DNA of 64,000 nucleotides from Rothia terrae (GCF_012396615.1 NZ_JAAXPV010000004.1:1-64000), one strand, 5' to 3'. Positions 7,803 to 17,437 are shown, numbered from the stretch's first letter. Program-made: numbers and translations. Notes: generated by a model not told the origin, from the letters alone.

Positions 7803-9281
7803 CTATTTTTTGCGTGCTCGCAGGAACTTATCGATGCCCAGCGACTTGCGGAAGACCACAATCAGCACCGCGTAGAGAACAAGCACCACGCATACGTGAA
7901 TGATCAGGCCCAGAAGTTCTTGACCAAAGAACATGCTGACAAGCCAGCCGCCTAGGCCGACGACACCCAATGAGAGCAAAGCGGACGGCGCAAGTTCAGA
8001 GACCTTGGCGCGAATACCCACGTATTTGAAGACCTGGTAAGCAGCAAGCACAGTATCGGTCAGCACCGCAGCGGCCCACGCGGTTGCCGCACCGGCAAGC
8101 CCCCACAGCGGAATGAGCGTGAGGTTGAGAACCACCGCAACCGCCAACGAGGAAAGCTTGTTGTACAGCTGCCAGCGGCTCTTACCGCTCATGAGCAAAA
8201 CTGACTGAACACCACCAGCTGCGGCAGCAAGCATCATTGCTGAACAAATAATCCAGAAAATCGGTGCTGCCTGCGTGAACTCTTTACCGAAGAAGCTCAA
8301 TAGTGCCGGCCCGAAGAACATCATGGTGAGGTAGAACGGCCACGCCACAGCAACCAGGGCGCGAGTAGTGTTCAAGAAGATGCTACGAGCACGATCAAGA
8401 TTGTTCGTGGCCAGTGCCGCGCTAATGGACGGGCCGGTCACCATACGAGCAGTATGTTCAACCATGGCACCCACACGAACATAACGGTTAACAGCACCGT
8501 AGATACCACCGGCTGCAACACCCATGAAAGCGGTAATGAGCATGACGTCAATCCATTCAAGAACTGACTCAACGATGGTAGCCACACCGCGTGCCGAGCT
8601 GAAGGTCCAGAAAGACTTTGAGGTTTCGGCGGCAGGCGCATCAGTAGCTACTGTATCGGGGCCGGTTGGCATATGCTTTTTGACCAACCAGATGGCAATC
8701 AAAAGAACCAAGATAATCGGAGTTGACCACGCCAACGCCAAGTAAACGACACCGGCACTTGCCGCGACAACAGCGATAACAGCTAATACACGAATGGTGG
8801 GCAATACAACGTTCTGCAAGGCAGTGAACGTTACCACTTGATGCTGACCGCGCAAAACACCAAAGCACAGGGTCATCAGTGCGGACGCGACCAAGAAAGG
8901 TACAGACGCAAAGAGCACCGCGCGATAGGTGTCAGACATCCCCGGAGTAACCATGGGCAGCGCGTAAATCAGCGCGGCGGTGGTAACCACAAAAGCGATG
9001 ATGACCGAGGGAATCGTCGCAAAACGAATCAAACGCGGAACAGCCGAATTACGCCCCAGAGCAACCTGCGCTGAAACGGTGCGTACCAAACCGGTATCTG
9101 CACCAAAAACAGACAGGGAGGTACCCACGGTGAACAATGCCATCACCTGAAAGAAGGTACCCGAACCTTCTGCACCAAACCCGTTTGCAACGATCAACTG
9201 AGCTGCAAACGCGGCGATAGCGCCGTACATGACGCACAGCGTCGCCAACGCACCGCTTTTAGCTAAAGACTTTGCAGCCAC
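7803..9281 (-). CDS. Wzx-type oligosaccharide flippase (MOP superfamily)
   Basis: A 492-residue integral membrane protein with about 12-14 hydrophobic helices and the MATE/MVF-like layout of polysaccharide flippases, beginning MAAKSLAKSGALATLCVMYG. It would move undecaprenyl-linked repeat units across the membrane. The start is a GTG at 9281 directly after the TAA of wzy (stop and start abut), with GGAGAAGG seven bases upstream, so translation is probably coupled. The helix count is by eye. Substrate unknown. Confidence 0.88.
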   Translation of the reverse strand: MAAKSLAKSGALATLCVMYGAIAAFAAQLIVANGFGAEGSGTFFQVMALFTVGTSLSVFGADTGLVRTVSAQVALGRNSAVPRLIRFATIPSVIIAFVVTTAALIYALPMVTPGMSDTYRAVLFASVPFLVASALMTLCFGVLRGQHQVVTFTALQNVVLPTIRVLAVIAVVAASAGVVYLALAWSTPIILVLLIAIWLVKKHMPTGPDTVATDAPAAETSKSFWTFSSARGVATIVESVLEWIDVMLITAFMGVAAGGIYGAVNRYVRVGAMVEHTARMVTGPSISAALATNNLDRARSIFLNTTRALVAVAWPFYLTMMFFGPALLSFFGKEFTQAAPIFWIICSAMMLAAAAGGVQSVLLMSGKSRWQLYNKLSSLAVAVVLNLTLIPLWGLAGAATAWAAAVLTDTVLAAYQVFKYVGIRAKVSELAPSALLSLGVVGLGGWLVSMFFGQELLGLIIHVCVVLVLYAVLIVVFRKSLGIDKFLRARKK

Positions 9282-10580
9282 TTACAAACCTTCTCCGTAA
9301 ACCTTCGAACGCAACAGCGCTGTAATACTCAAAATCAGAGCAGACAGCTGCATAATGTCGAAGCTATAAAAAACAAAAACACTAATTGCCACAACCGGTA
9401 GGGACTGAAGCCACAAACCAGCCGTTGACATGACATTCCATGTGCTAATCACCGATGAAACGATAAAAGCTAAGAACAGTGCCAAGCCCACCAGCCCAAA
9501 GCAGAACATCAAAGCCCACAGGTAACCCTGTGTACCCATGGACACGCCAATAGCGTTGTTCATCTTTGACGTACCGTAACCAATGAACGGTGACTTCAAG
9601 GTGGCATTCCATGTTGCCTCGTACAAAGCGGCGCGTCCGCCGGTTGAGTCCGAGTATTCCTGACGGCCCATAATCTGAGCCGCTGCACCAGAAATCCACA
9701 GGAAGAAGCTCGCACTGCCTAAAATCACGATGCCAGTGATAGCGCCTGCCCAGCTACCGCGCAAAGCCTGACGCACAATCACGTACAAGATTGACACGCC
9801 CAGACCGATGAACATACCTCGGTTAGAAGTAGCAATAGCAGGAACCAACGAAACCGGAATCAAAAGACCGAGAATGATGCGGGTGCTCCACTTCTTAGCT
9901 CGCGCAAGAATCGCAAACACAATCGGAGTCAAAAACGTGTACGCCAGCCCCCAGCTATTCGCATAGGGGAAGGGCGCAGACGGACGGATATAAGGCTCCG
10001 GCGCGCCCCACGGAAGCTGAACCTCAGCCATCGGCGGCAAAACATAGTCCTTGACCAGTTCGTTTCGCGTCAAAGAACCCGGCAAGAGAAATGACATCGG
10101 CGTGGTCAAACGAGCCTCGGGAATAATCATGCTCACGTAGCCCAGCACGATGACAGTAGCCCACACCGTGAATAAACCGCCAAGCAATGAATTCACCGAA
10201 ATACGTTCACGCGCATTCATGTAGTACAGACTGTAAATGCCCACGTTGAAAATGTTGATAAATCGCAACGCCCAGCCCAAAAACTGGCTCGATGAATCCA
10301 ACGCGAGAACGCACAGCAAGCACCACACAATCAAAGCGCCCCACATCCACTGAGGACCAAGCGAAATGATAGAACGGCGCATAAGCATCAGTACGATCAT
10401 CACGAAAGCAAGGATCGTGGGCATAAACTGCCCCAGGCCCATCGCCCAGACAATCGGGAACCCGTATAGAAGCACCCAGATGGGCCAGGCCGGCAAAGGC
10501 GCTACCCCGTGGGCAGCGCATTGCTGGGCAAGGCGCATCTGGCGCATCTTGGCGCGAGAAATATAAACAGTCTCAGGCAT
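9282..10580 (-). CDS. Wzy-type polymerase/O-antigen ligase family protein
   Basis: A 432-residue polytopic membrane protein with about ten or more hydrophobic helices and a large periplasmic-type loop in the middle (roughly residues 150-215, rich in Pro and polar residues), as in Wzy polymerases and WaaL ligases. The position between a GT2 and a Wzx argues for polymerase. The ATG at 10580 lies 8 bases after the stop of the GT2 gene; the longer frame to 10673 overlaps that gene and adds an unlikely Cys-rich segment. Sequence conservation in this family is low, so the assignment leans on topology and context. Confidence 0.82.
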   Translation of the reverse strand: MPETVYISRAKMRQMRLAQQCAAHGVAPLPAWPIWVLLYGFPIVWAMGLGQFMPTILAFVMIVLMLMRRSIISLGPQWMWGALIVWCLLCVLALDSSSQFLGWALRFINIFNVGIYSLYYMNARERISVNSLLGGLFTVWATVIVLGYVSMIIPEARLTTPMSFLLPGSLTRNELVKDYVLPPMAEVQLPWGAPEPYIRPSAPFPYANSWGLAYTFLTPIVFAILARAKKWSTRIILGLLIPVSLVPAIATSNRGMFIGLGVSILYVIVRQALRGSWAGAITGIVILGSASFFLWISGAAAQIMGRQEYSDSTGGRAALYEATWNATLKSPFIGYGTSKMNNAIGVSMGTQGYLWALMFCFGLVGLALFLAFIVSSVISTWNVMSTAGLWLQSLPVVAISVFVFYSFDIMQLSALILSITALLRSKVYGEGL

Positions 10581-10588
10581 AGTACTTG

Positions 10589-11515
10589 TTACAGACCTCG
10601 GCCGGTCTTCTGAACAGCCTTCAGCAAGGTAGCAGGAGGAATAATGCCGGCAGCAACGGGCAAGGCAGCCCATGCGCGCAGCTGCTTAGGATCGCGAGAA
10701 ATAGCAGAACGAGCGTAGGCAAAAGCGTCCTTACGGTTGCCCTGAGCAGCATGTGCAAACGCAATCTGGCCAGCAATACGAGCCAGACCCTTCGGTGAGC
10801 GCTCGAACTCAGGGAACTTCTGCAACATGTAGGTTAGACCACCGGTCATAGAATCCCACTTACCTGCAAAGTATGAAGGACGATCCCAGAGCACCAGAAT
10901 CAAAGATTCCTGCACTGAGAGAACATCGCCAAAGCGAGTGGCACGCAACAAGAGATCGTGGTCTTCGCCGTAACCAGCCGGAAGATCCTCATCAACGGGG
11001 CCAATCAAGCCGCCTTCGAGTAGGTCTTCGCGACGGTAGAGCATAGCTGAAGGGTGAATTTCGGTGATGCGTGAAAGCAAGAAATCATCGAAGGTTGCGC
11101 GCTCAGGAGCCAGGCGAACAATATCCTGACCGCCAGAACGAACGGTCATACCCGATGAAATTGCTACAGCTTCAGGGTGAGCCTGCCACAGTGCTACCTG
11201 AGCAGAAATCTTATTGTTGAACCAGTAATCATCGTCATCGCAGAAGCCCATCAGCTCGCCGGATGCGGCATCGATGCAGGTGTTGCGTCCGCCGGTAAGA
11301 CCGCGAGGATGCGTGTTGGTAACAGTTACCAGTGAGCGGTGTTCGGGAATGATCAGATCGTCAAGAGGATCAATCTCAACGTGATCGTAAGAAACGATGA
11401 CTTCAATTGAGCCGGGGTAGTCCTGGTCAAGAATTGACTGCACGCTGGTGCGAAGCAACTCGGGGCGTGAACCGATAGTTGCGATACCTACTGAGATTGA
11501 GGGCAAAGTAGTCAT
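10589..11515 (-). CDS. Family 2 glycosyltransferase
   Basis: A 308-residue GT-A fold enzyme. The N-terminus SVGIATIGSRPELLRTSVQS and the YDHVEID strand are typical of GT2, the GLTGGRNTCIDAASGE segment precedes the acidic metal/nucleotide-sugar motif FCDDDDYW (around residue 95), and a second acidic motif, GYGEDHDLLLRA, lies near residue 196. There is no membrane segment, so it is probably a cytoplasmic, membrane-associated transferase. AGGAGAATAACCC precedes the ATG and the stop of the previous gene lies within that stretch. Donor and acceptor are unknown. Confidence 0.9.
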   Translation of the reverse strand: MTTLPSISVGIATIGSRPELLRTSVQSILDQDYPGSIEVIVSYDHVEIDPLDDLIIPEHRSLVTVTNTHPRGLTGGRNTCIDAASGELMGFCDDDDYWFNNKISAQVALWQAHPEAVAISSGMTVRSGGQDIVRLAPERATFDDFLLSRITEIHPSAMLYRREDLLEGGLIGPVDEDLPAGYGEDHDLLLRATRFGDVLSVQESLILVLWDRPSYFAGKWDSMTGGLTYMLQKFPEFERSPKGLARIAGQIAFAHAAQGNRKDAFAYARSAISRDPKQLRAWAALPVAAGIIPPATLLKAVQKTGRGL

Positions 11516-11518
11516 GGG

Positions 11519-12259
11519 TTATTCTCCTGAAACTGAAAGGCTCTTGTACTTGCGTCGCATTGAAACGACCATGGTGAGGAAGTTTCCGAGGAACAGCAGG
11601 CCGTACACTACGAGGAAGCCGGTGCCGAAACCCCAGAAAATGAAAATCCAGCAGAGGGTGCCAGCGTCCATATGCAGGTTGACGAATGAGCGCAGCGGGC
11701 CGCCTGTCGGAGGAGCTGAAGTCTTGCGGTTATTGCGAAGCTGCTCAGCGAGAATCTGACTCATAAAGTGGCCGACAGTGACAACAGTGAAAGCCATAGG
11801 CAGCCACCAGAGTTTCCAGCCGGAGAACGCCCAGTGGTCTGCGTAGCGGATGAAACCTACCAGTACAGCAAGGTGGATTGACGGGACGCGGATGGAGTCA
11901 ACAACGTGGTCGAGCCATTCACCTGAAGGTGAGGAAGCGCCGGTGACGCGAGCTACCTGGCCGTCTGCGGAGTCAAGAGCGTAACCGAGAGCGAAAAGCA
12001 GAGCGACAATGAAACCGGTCAGGATAGTTGGTGCTGCAAACAGTAGAACAATCAAGCCTGCTACTGAAAACGCCGAGCTAATTGCGGTAACGCCGTTAGG
12101 TGTGATGCCGAACTTGACGGCAGCGGCTGCGAAAACGCGTGCGATGCGGCGGTTTATCCAGCGGGTGTAGGCGGGGACACCAATGCCGGGCTTCTGCGCG
12201 CTATTTAGCGCAGCCAGTGTGTCTTTGAAACCGGTTGGACGCGGTGCTGCTGTACTCAA
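11519..12259 (-). CDS. CDP-alcohol phosphotransferase, first gene of the polysaccharide operon
   Basis: A 246-residue membrane protein with the complete CDP-alcohol phosphotransferase signature DG-x2-AR-x8-G-x3-D-x3-D, seen as DSADGQVAR followed by SGEWLDHVVD, and about six hydrophobic helices. Such enzymes transfer phospho-alcohol from a CDP carrier to an alcohol acceptor in the membrane. No ATG start is available. I chose the TTG at 12259 because GAGAGGGA lies 8-10 bases upstream; the earlier TTG at 12277 would overlap that site. It starts the operon, and its partner substrate may come from the TagD-like enzyme at 4115. Confidence 0.87.
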   Translation of the reverse strand: MSTAAPRPTGFKDTLAALNSAQKPGIGVPAYTRWINRRIARVFAAAAVKFGITPNGVTAISSAFSVAGLIVLLFAAPTILTGFIVALLFALGYALDSADGQVARVTGASSPSGEWLDHVVDSIRVPSIHLAVLVGFIRYADHWAFSGWKLWWLPMAFTVVTVGHFMSQILAEQLRNNRKTSAPPTGGPLRSFVNLHMDAGTLCWIFIFWGFGTGFLVVYGLLFLGNFLTMVVSMRRKYKSLSVSGE

Positions 12260-13053
12260 TGAAAATTTCCCTCTCAACCCGAAAGTCGTAAATATAAGTG
12301 CAAAGCGTAAGTATTTTGCGCGGTACCTTGCCTTGGGGAAGGGGGAGTGAAAGGGGAATAAAGCTAATGCACGCGCAAAACATGCACTTATTATTGTAAT
12401 TGTTTATTTTTGATGAATGTTTTGTGTACACGCATTTAATTGACCACATAAGGGTACGTGTCGGGTTTTACATTGTCGCCACCCTGGTGAGGTGATTCCC
12501 CTTTACCTGACGAAAACCGCTGTTGGCAAGCGGAAACAGCGACTAGACGAGTTGGGGGCGTCCTGATTATGATGCTGGTGGTAGGGTCATAAAATTTTGT
12601 GAAAATGCTGATAGCTCAAGGTGAGTTATCTATTGCGTAATGATTGGCTCAGTGAGGGGTCGACGCGCGGATAGGGAGCGACCTGGTCGCTGCAACTAAA
12701 GAAACAAAGAAAAATAATAAATAATAAATAGATGAACCACTCAAATATGCATGAGGATCGAGAAATAGGGCTAACTTAACGCCTGCGTATAGTGCGATAT
12801 TTTTCTACTCGGTTAGTTGTTTCTTCCCTTGCGGCAGCCGGTAGGCGGTGACGCGGGGCTTTTTGCGCGGATGCAAAACACGAAGTCAGCGGTAGGAAGG
12901 GTGGCTCTTTAGACACACTTGTTTATCTCAGATTATTAAAGATTTACAAGAATTTTTAGTGATCCGATGAGAGCGATACAGAAATTTTTTATCAAAGATC
13001 AGAGAGCTGTGAACCACAGGTTTGCGGAGGTTCTCGGTACCGGAAAAACATAA
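12260..13053. other. Long noncoding stretch upstream of the polysaccharide operon
   Basis: Nearly 800 bases with no supported gene. The part next to 12259 must hold the operon promoter. Two compact inverted repeats stand out: CGCTGTT (12518-12524) / AACAGCG (12535-12541), and the operator-like AGCGACC-T-GGTCGCT (12677-12691). The stretch 12700-12760 is a long A-rich run. No tRNA or known riboswitch is recognised. Confidence 0.5.
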
Positions 13054-13093
13054 AAATGGTGGGGTCTCTACTTGAGTAGAGACCCCACCATTT
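13054..13093 (-). terminator. Intrinsic terminator of the fibrinogen-like gene
   Basis: A long perfect stem (ATGGTGGGGTCTCTACT and its complement) is followed on the minus strand by TTTTTATG. It lies 50 bases beyond the stop of the 968-residue gene. Confidence 0.9.
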
Positions 13094-13142
13094 GCTTGTC
13101 TGTCTGTTCACCGGCTAGGCGATGAACCAACCATCTTTGTGG

Positions 13143-16049
13143 CTAGTTATTCTGCCAGGTGGCCTGCAAATCGAAGGTGTTATTAGCGGTGCTACGCATG
13201 TATGAATGTGAATCAACAGCAATCACGTTCTTGCCTTCTTTCAAAAGATCTGCAGGAACATCAATTACAAGAGGATTCTCAACAGCGAACTGAGTATCAA
13301 CTGCGCTATCAGCAATTCGACGCGGGTTAGGGTTCTGCACCAGGTTCTGGCGTCCGACCTCTTGACCATTGACATAAACAACTACACCATCATCAGCACG
13401 AGTGGTAAGAACCAGCTTCTTGTTGGCTGGAACAGCAGAATCCAAGGTGAATTCCTTACGCATCTGAACTGAGATGGGCATGCCATCAGCGGTTGTATCA
13501 ACAGTGGTCTTCACTGAAGGATCACCCCAGCCAATCGGAGCATTGCCGTGCTTCCAGCCGGTAGTGGTTGAATCCAGATTCTTCCACGTAGTATCAAATT
13601 CATTGATTTCTGACTGGTAGTCCCAGTCAGAACCGGCGGCGATCAGATCACCGGTGAAAGCATCTGCGGGTGCAGGATCAACGGGATCCGGTGCCGGAAC
13701 AGGGTCCTGATCCGGTGCAATGGTGGGAGCTACCGCAACAGCAGTGGTTGCTGAGTAGTTGCCCGCCTGATCTACCGCACGAACAAAGTAGCGTCCACCG
13801 TTTACGTGAGGCACCTCGAATGAGGTAGTGGTGCTGGTACCGATGACGCGATCGCCGCGCAGAATCTGGTAGGTGGACCCCTTAGCAGATGCCCCCCATG
13901 AAAGCTTATCGGTGTCATTTTCGGTGGTTACCTGCAAGTTAGCAGGGGTGCCGGGAGCAGTGACGTCACGCGGTGAGAAGCGAGCGAAACCAACGGTCGG
14001 CTGAACGCCGTTAGCGCCGAGTGACTTATTGATGTCGCCGCCAACCCACAGGGTGCCGGTTGAATCAACAAAGTTCGCCCAAATACCAAAACCGCTCTTA
14101 CCTGAAACGTTCGGGTTGAACTCGGGAATAACGTTACCGGTCTGAGCATCGAAGGCACCGGTCAGGCGGATCGAATATACGTTATCGTTTTCGGTCCACG
14201 GTGACATGTAGGTTTGGCCGCGTTCATACACGAAGTCACCACAGTGGCAAGAACCGTAGATGACACCGTTGTTGATAGTCAGATCCTGGAAGTCGCCACC
14301 GCTCTTGGTGATTGATGAGTTCAATCGAGCGTAACTGCCCTTAGCGTACTGAGAAATCAGGTGTTCTGCACCGCCTGCGAAGACGGTATCGCCAGCGTCC
14401 TCAACATCAAATTGGAAGCCCGTACGAGGGGATGCTTCTTTGGTGCTGTATGACAGCTGCCAGTTCCACGGCGCAAGCATCTGACCATCGGTTGAGTTCA
14501 AAGCTGCAAGCTTCCACGCTTCTTTACCATTGAGGGTTGAGAAGTAGCCTGCGGTGTGGACGCTGGAACCATCGGCTGCAGCGGTGATGCCGTTAACGGT
14601 GCCGTTGAAGTTCGGACGCCACTTCCAGTCAACGCTGCCGGTCTTCAGATTGAAGCGTGCTGCGTTGCGTGAGAAGGTGTACACGTCTGAGGTGTTGCCC
14701 TTAACGTGAGTGAAGTTACCGGCAATGTACAGGTAATCACCCTGTACAGTCATTGCCTTGACCTGGGTAACGCCGCCGGTGGTGCGGTTTGCGATATCCC
14801 AGTTCCAGGTTTTATCAATTGCACCGGTGGTGGGATCAAGAACAACAAAGTTGTTAACGTGTTCGCCGTTGACCTCGGTGAAGTCGCCACCTACTGCCAG
14901 CTTGCCGTTGGGCAGAGCCTGAAGAGCTTTAACCTGGCCGTTGAGTTTAGGCATGAAAGAGCGGACAAGCTCTGAGGTGTTAACGTCGTAACCTGCCAGG
15001 TATGACTGCTCAACAGTTTCACCGGACTTGGAGTTCAGGTTTTTGAAGTCGCCACCGGTAAATACGGTGTTACCTACCTGAGTGAATGCCTGAATGTAGG
15101 TGTTCATCTCGCCGGTTGCGCCGCTACCGGTCTGCTCTGAAGTGCGCCACTTCCATGCGGCGGAGTAGCTATTGGGCAGTGCGCGCTTAGAAGAACCTGC
15201 GGCACCGGTATCAGCGATCTGCTGAGTTCCGAGATCCGCCTGAGTTAGCTGAGGACGCATGTACACCTGGGTGAACGCCATAGGTGAGCCAGCACCATTA
15301 GTGTTTGACCACAGGTAGGAAGATGCGCTGTTGCTACCGGTGACGTATGAACCGTAAATGAAACCCAACTTCCAGCTGTAGCTGGACGCGGTGGTAAAGT
15401 CCATGCGGTAGTAGCGGTTGTCGAACCACGCGAGGTTACCGAGGTTGGTGTCCTGAGTGTAGTCACTGGGGTAGCCCGAAGGATTATCGAAGGTGATGTT
15501 ATCCCACTGCTGCTTAGCGCGAAGCGCCCAGCTCCACTGGCTCTGACGAGCGCGCTTAGCGTACACATTCTGAGTTGCAGTACCGGTAGCGTTCAACGAA
15601 CGCGCAAAACGTACACCGTCGGACAACTGGTTGACGGGCTTACCGCCCAGCAACGCATCCACGGTGGTTGAAGGCAACTGAACAGGGCTAAAAGCATCGG
15701 TGCCGTCGGGGTTTGACGCAAGGTCTTCAGCCTTACCCTTACCCACGTAGTCCTCAGTCCAGCCGTCACGGCCGCGACCAATCATGACCCAACCGCCACC
15801 ATTGGTTTCCTGATCGCAGTAGAACTGCGCAGGCGCATCCATCTGAGGGGTGTACAACCAGTATGAACCGCTCTTAGAGGTGGGATCATTCTGCTTAATC
15901 TCATAGCAAGACGCTGCAGCAGTAGCGCTAGTCTTACCATCTACCTTGGTGGGGGTATCCGCTGCAGATGCCGCGGGCAAAACGGTTGCAGTTGTCGCAA
16001 CGGCAAGAAGCCCGGCGCCAAACTTTAACAGTGATGAACGAAATTCCAT
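13143..16049 (-). CDS. Large secreted protein: fibrinogen-like, propeller, FN3 and C-terminal beta domains
   Basis: A 968-residue exported protein. Residues 1-29 are a Sec signal peptide ending in ASA. Next comes a fibrinogen-related domain (about 45-290), with SCYEI near Cys48 and the FYCDQETNGGGWVMIGRG core. Then about 400 residues of repeated VGGDF / AGNF-type blades, a beta-propeller of the delta-60/kelch kind (295-693). An FN3 domain follows (about 697-773), then a Pro-Asp linker and a C-terminal beta-sandwich (about 798-968) with DDGVVVYVNGQEVGR, as in carbohydrate-binding modules. No LPXTG and no TM anchor. The ATG at 16049 fits the signal peptide; the longer frame does not. I infer a surface adhesin or glycan-binding protein. 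Confidence 0.8.
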   Translation of the reverse strand: MEFRSSLLKFGAGLLAVATTATVLPAASAADTPTKVDGKTSATAAASCYEIKQNDPTSKSGSYWLYTPQMDAPAQFYCDQETNGGGWVMIGRGRDGWTEDYVGKGKAEDLASNPDGTDAFSPVQLPSTTVDALLGGKPVNQLSDGVRFARSLNATGTATQNVYAKRARQSQWSWALRAKQQWDNITFDNPSGYPSDYTQDTNLGNLAWFDNRYYRMDFTTASSYSWKLGFIYGSYVTGSNSASSYLWSNTNGAGSPMAFTQVYMRPQLTQADLGTQQIADTGAAGSSKRALPNSYSAAWKWRTSEQTGSGATGEMNTYIQAFTQVGNTVFTGGDFKNLNSKSGETVEQSYLAGYDVNTSELVRSFMPKLNGQVKALQALPNGKLAVGGDFTEVNGEHVNNFVVLDPTTGAIDKTWNWDIANRTTGGVTQVKAMTVQGDYLYIAGNFTHVKGNTSDVYTFSRNAARFNLKTGSVDWKWRPNFNGTVNGITAAADGSSVHTAGYFSTLNGKEAWKLAALNSTDGQMLAPWNWQLSYSTKEASPRTGFQFDVEDAGDTVFAGGAEHLISQYAKGSYARLNSSITKSGGDFQDLTINNGVIYGSCHCGDFVYERGQTYMSPWTENDNVYSIRLTGAFDAQTGNVIPEFNPNVSGKSGFGIWANFVDSTGTLWVGGDINKSLGANGVQPTVGFARFSPRDVTAPGTPANLQVTTENDTDKLSWGASAKGSTYQILRGDRVIGTSTTTSFEVPHVNGGRYFVRAVDQAGNYSATTAVAVAPTIAPDQDPVPAPDPVDPAPADAFTGDLIAAGSDWDYQSEINEFDTTWKNLDSTTTGWKHGNAPIGWGDPSVKTTVDTTADGMPISVQMRKEFTLDSAVPANKKLVLTTRADDGVVVYVNGQEVGRQNLVQNPNPRRIADSAVDTQFAVENPLVIDVPADLLKEGKNVIAVDSHSYMRSTANNTFDLQATWQNN

Positions 16050-16183
16050 GTGAATTCTTTCGAACTTGTGTTGTGAAAAGCAGATCCAGATCGCGGTTAG
16101 TCCCAGTGGTAGCTGTTTTAAGGCGCGCAGTACCTGCAAACGACCCTCGAAATAAGCGTCGTTAAAGATGGTGGAGGAGTGTG

Positions 16184-17062
16184 TTAGCAGTCGGGGTTGT
16201 TGGGGAAATCGTGATTAGCGATCTTCCACTGTCCGTCTACGTTCACGAGAGTGAAGATGTTGAGTGAACGACGAGAATCCCCGGTGTCATTGAGGATATT
16301 ACCCGCCTGATCTTTGACCTTAACGTTAGAGGAATCAAGGCACACTTCGAGAAGCTTCGCTGGCTGGCCGTTGAATTCGGTGTCGGTAAGCTTGGGCTCA
16401 CCCACTACGGTTGAGGTACCTTCCTGGCTCCAACCGTTGATTCCGTACTCCAGTGCTGAGGACTTAAACTCGTCAGCAGCGTTGTCGGTAGCAACTTCAT
16501 TGATTTTGTTTTCGGTCTTTTCGCTGAGCTGACCAAAACCGGTGGATGTGCCCTGGTTTTCCTCAGACTCGTTTTGAGCTGCTTCCTCTTGTGAAGGATC
16601 GTTTGCTGCTTTGTTGAGAGTTACCGATGAAAGATTGTTCTCGTATGAGTTGTACAAATCTTTGGTCTTGTTGACGTCAGCGTTATCGAGGGCGACGGTG
16701 GGTGCGCTCGCGATTTTGTCAGCGCCTTCATAGTTCTCGGCGGGAGCATCTTCGTTGTTCTGCGCCGGAGCTGATGATTCTTCTGAGGTCGCTGAAGTAT
16801 CGTCAGAAGCTTGCTCTGATGCGTTATCGGATTCTTGGGCGGTAGCGGGTTCGCTAGGCTTTGCTGATTCTGAAGGTGTGGCAGAGCCGGATGCCTGAGC
16901 CGACTGTGAGGTCTGTGCCGAGGCTGATGCCGAAGCGTCGTTAGTTGCAACATCGTTGTTTGATGAACAACCTGCAACTGCCAGTGTAAGTGCCGCACAT
17001 AGCGGAACGAGAGCTCTCAAACGCATTGCGTTTTTCCCCTGAGCGTTCTCGTGCTCTTTCAT
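16184..17062 (-). CDS. Lipoprotein with Ser/Glu-rich linker and NTF2-like C-terminus
   Basis: A 292-residue putative lipoprotein. The signal peptide ends in the lipobox AVAGC with the lipid-accepting Cys32. Residues 33-110 are a low-complexity Ser/Ala/Glu linker, probably crossing the cell wall. The C-terminal 130 residues end in FTLVNVDGQWKIANHDF, typical of NTF2-like/SnoaL folds. Both the ATG at 17062 (behind TTAGGGGAATAT) and one at 17026 (behind CAGGGGAAAAACGCA) have good ribosome sites, so the start is uncertain. It lies between the fibrinogen-like protein and levansucrase. Function unknown. Confidence 0.72.
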   Translation of the reverse strand: MKEHENAQGKNAMRLRALVPLCAALTLAVAGCSSNNDVATNDASASASAQTSQSAQASGSATPSESAKPSEPATAQESDNASEQASDDTSATSEESSAPAQNNEDAPAENYEGADKIASAPTVALDNADVNKTKDLYNSYENNLSSVTLNKAANDPSQEEAAQNESEENQGTSTGFGQLSEKTENKINEVATDNAADEFKSSALEYGINGWSQEGTSTVVGEPKLTDTEFNGQPAKLLEVCLDSSNVKVKDQAGNILNDTGDSRRSLNIFTLVNVDGQWKIANHDFPNNPDC

Positions 17063-17437
17063 ATATTCCCCTAATTATTTTTTGCTAAATGAGCTGTCAT
17101 CACCGGTTGATTTTCCCTAAAACTAAGTGAAGTGCCTTGTTATTTAGCTTTTCCCTAGTTGGTATATTAGCTCGTTTTTGAGGGGAATAAAAGTATTGAT
17201 GACAAGTAAAAATGTGATTATATTCGTCATTGAAACAGGGGTGGTTGTCCACCAAGTAGTTGGATTTTGAGGGTTGTTTAGTTGGAGTTATCCGTCGCTT
17301 TGGGGGGAGAGTGTCCCTGGGAGGTGCCTTTGTAAACTTTACGATTCGGTAATTTTTGAATTAATAAATTTATGAATGAGAACGTAATGGGAATAATAAA
17401 ACCTCCTTGTTTTAGCCTGAGACAGCAATTGGCGCGC
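17063..17437. other. Noncoding, AT-rich stretch
   Basis: Upstream region of the lipoprotein gene, with no supported ORF. Similar octamers TTCCCTAA/TTCCCTAG occur at 17113 and 17151, with TTCCCCTAA at 17066, all on the plus strand; the last is the complement of the lipoprotein Shine-Dalgarno. No recognised operator or RNA. Confidence 0.4.

Noticed and set aside
12201-12449. 82-codon minus-strand frame upstream of the CDP-alcohol phosphotransferase
   Set aside because: Overlaps the operon start in another frame, Cys/Ser-rich, no ribosome site.
17199-17270. 23-codon plus-strand frame in the lipoprotein upstream region
   Set aside because: The AGGGGAATAAA element is 13 or more bases from the ATG and the frame has no supporting feature.
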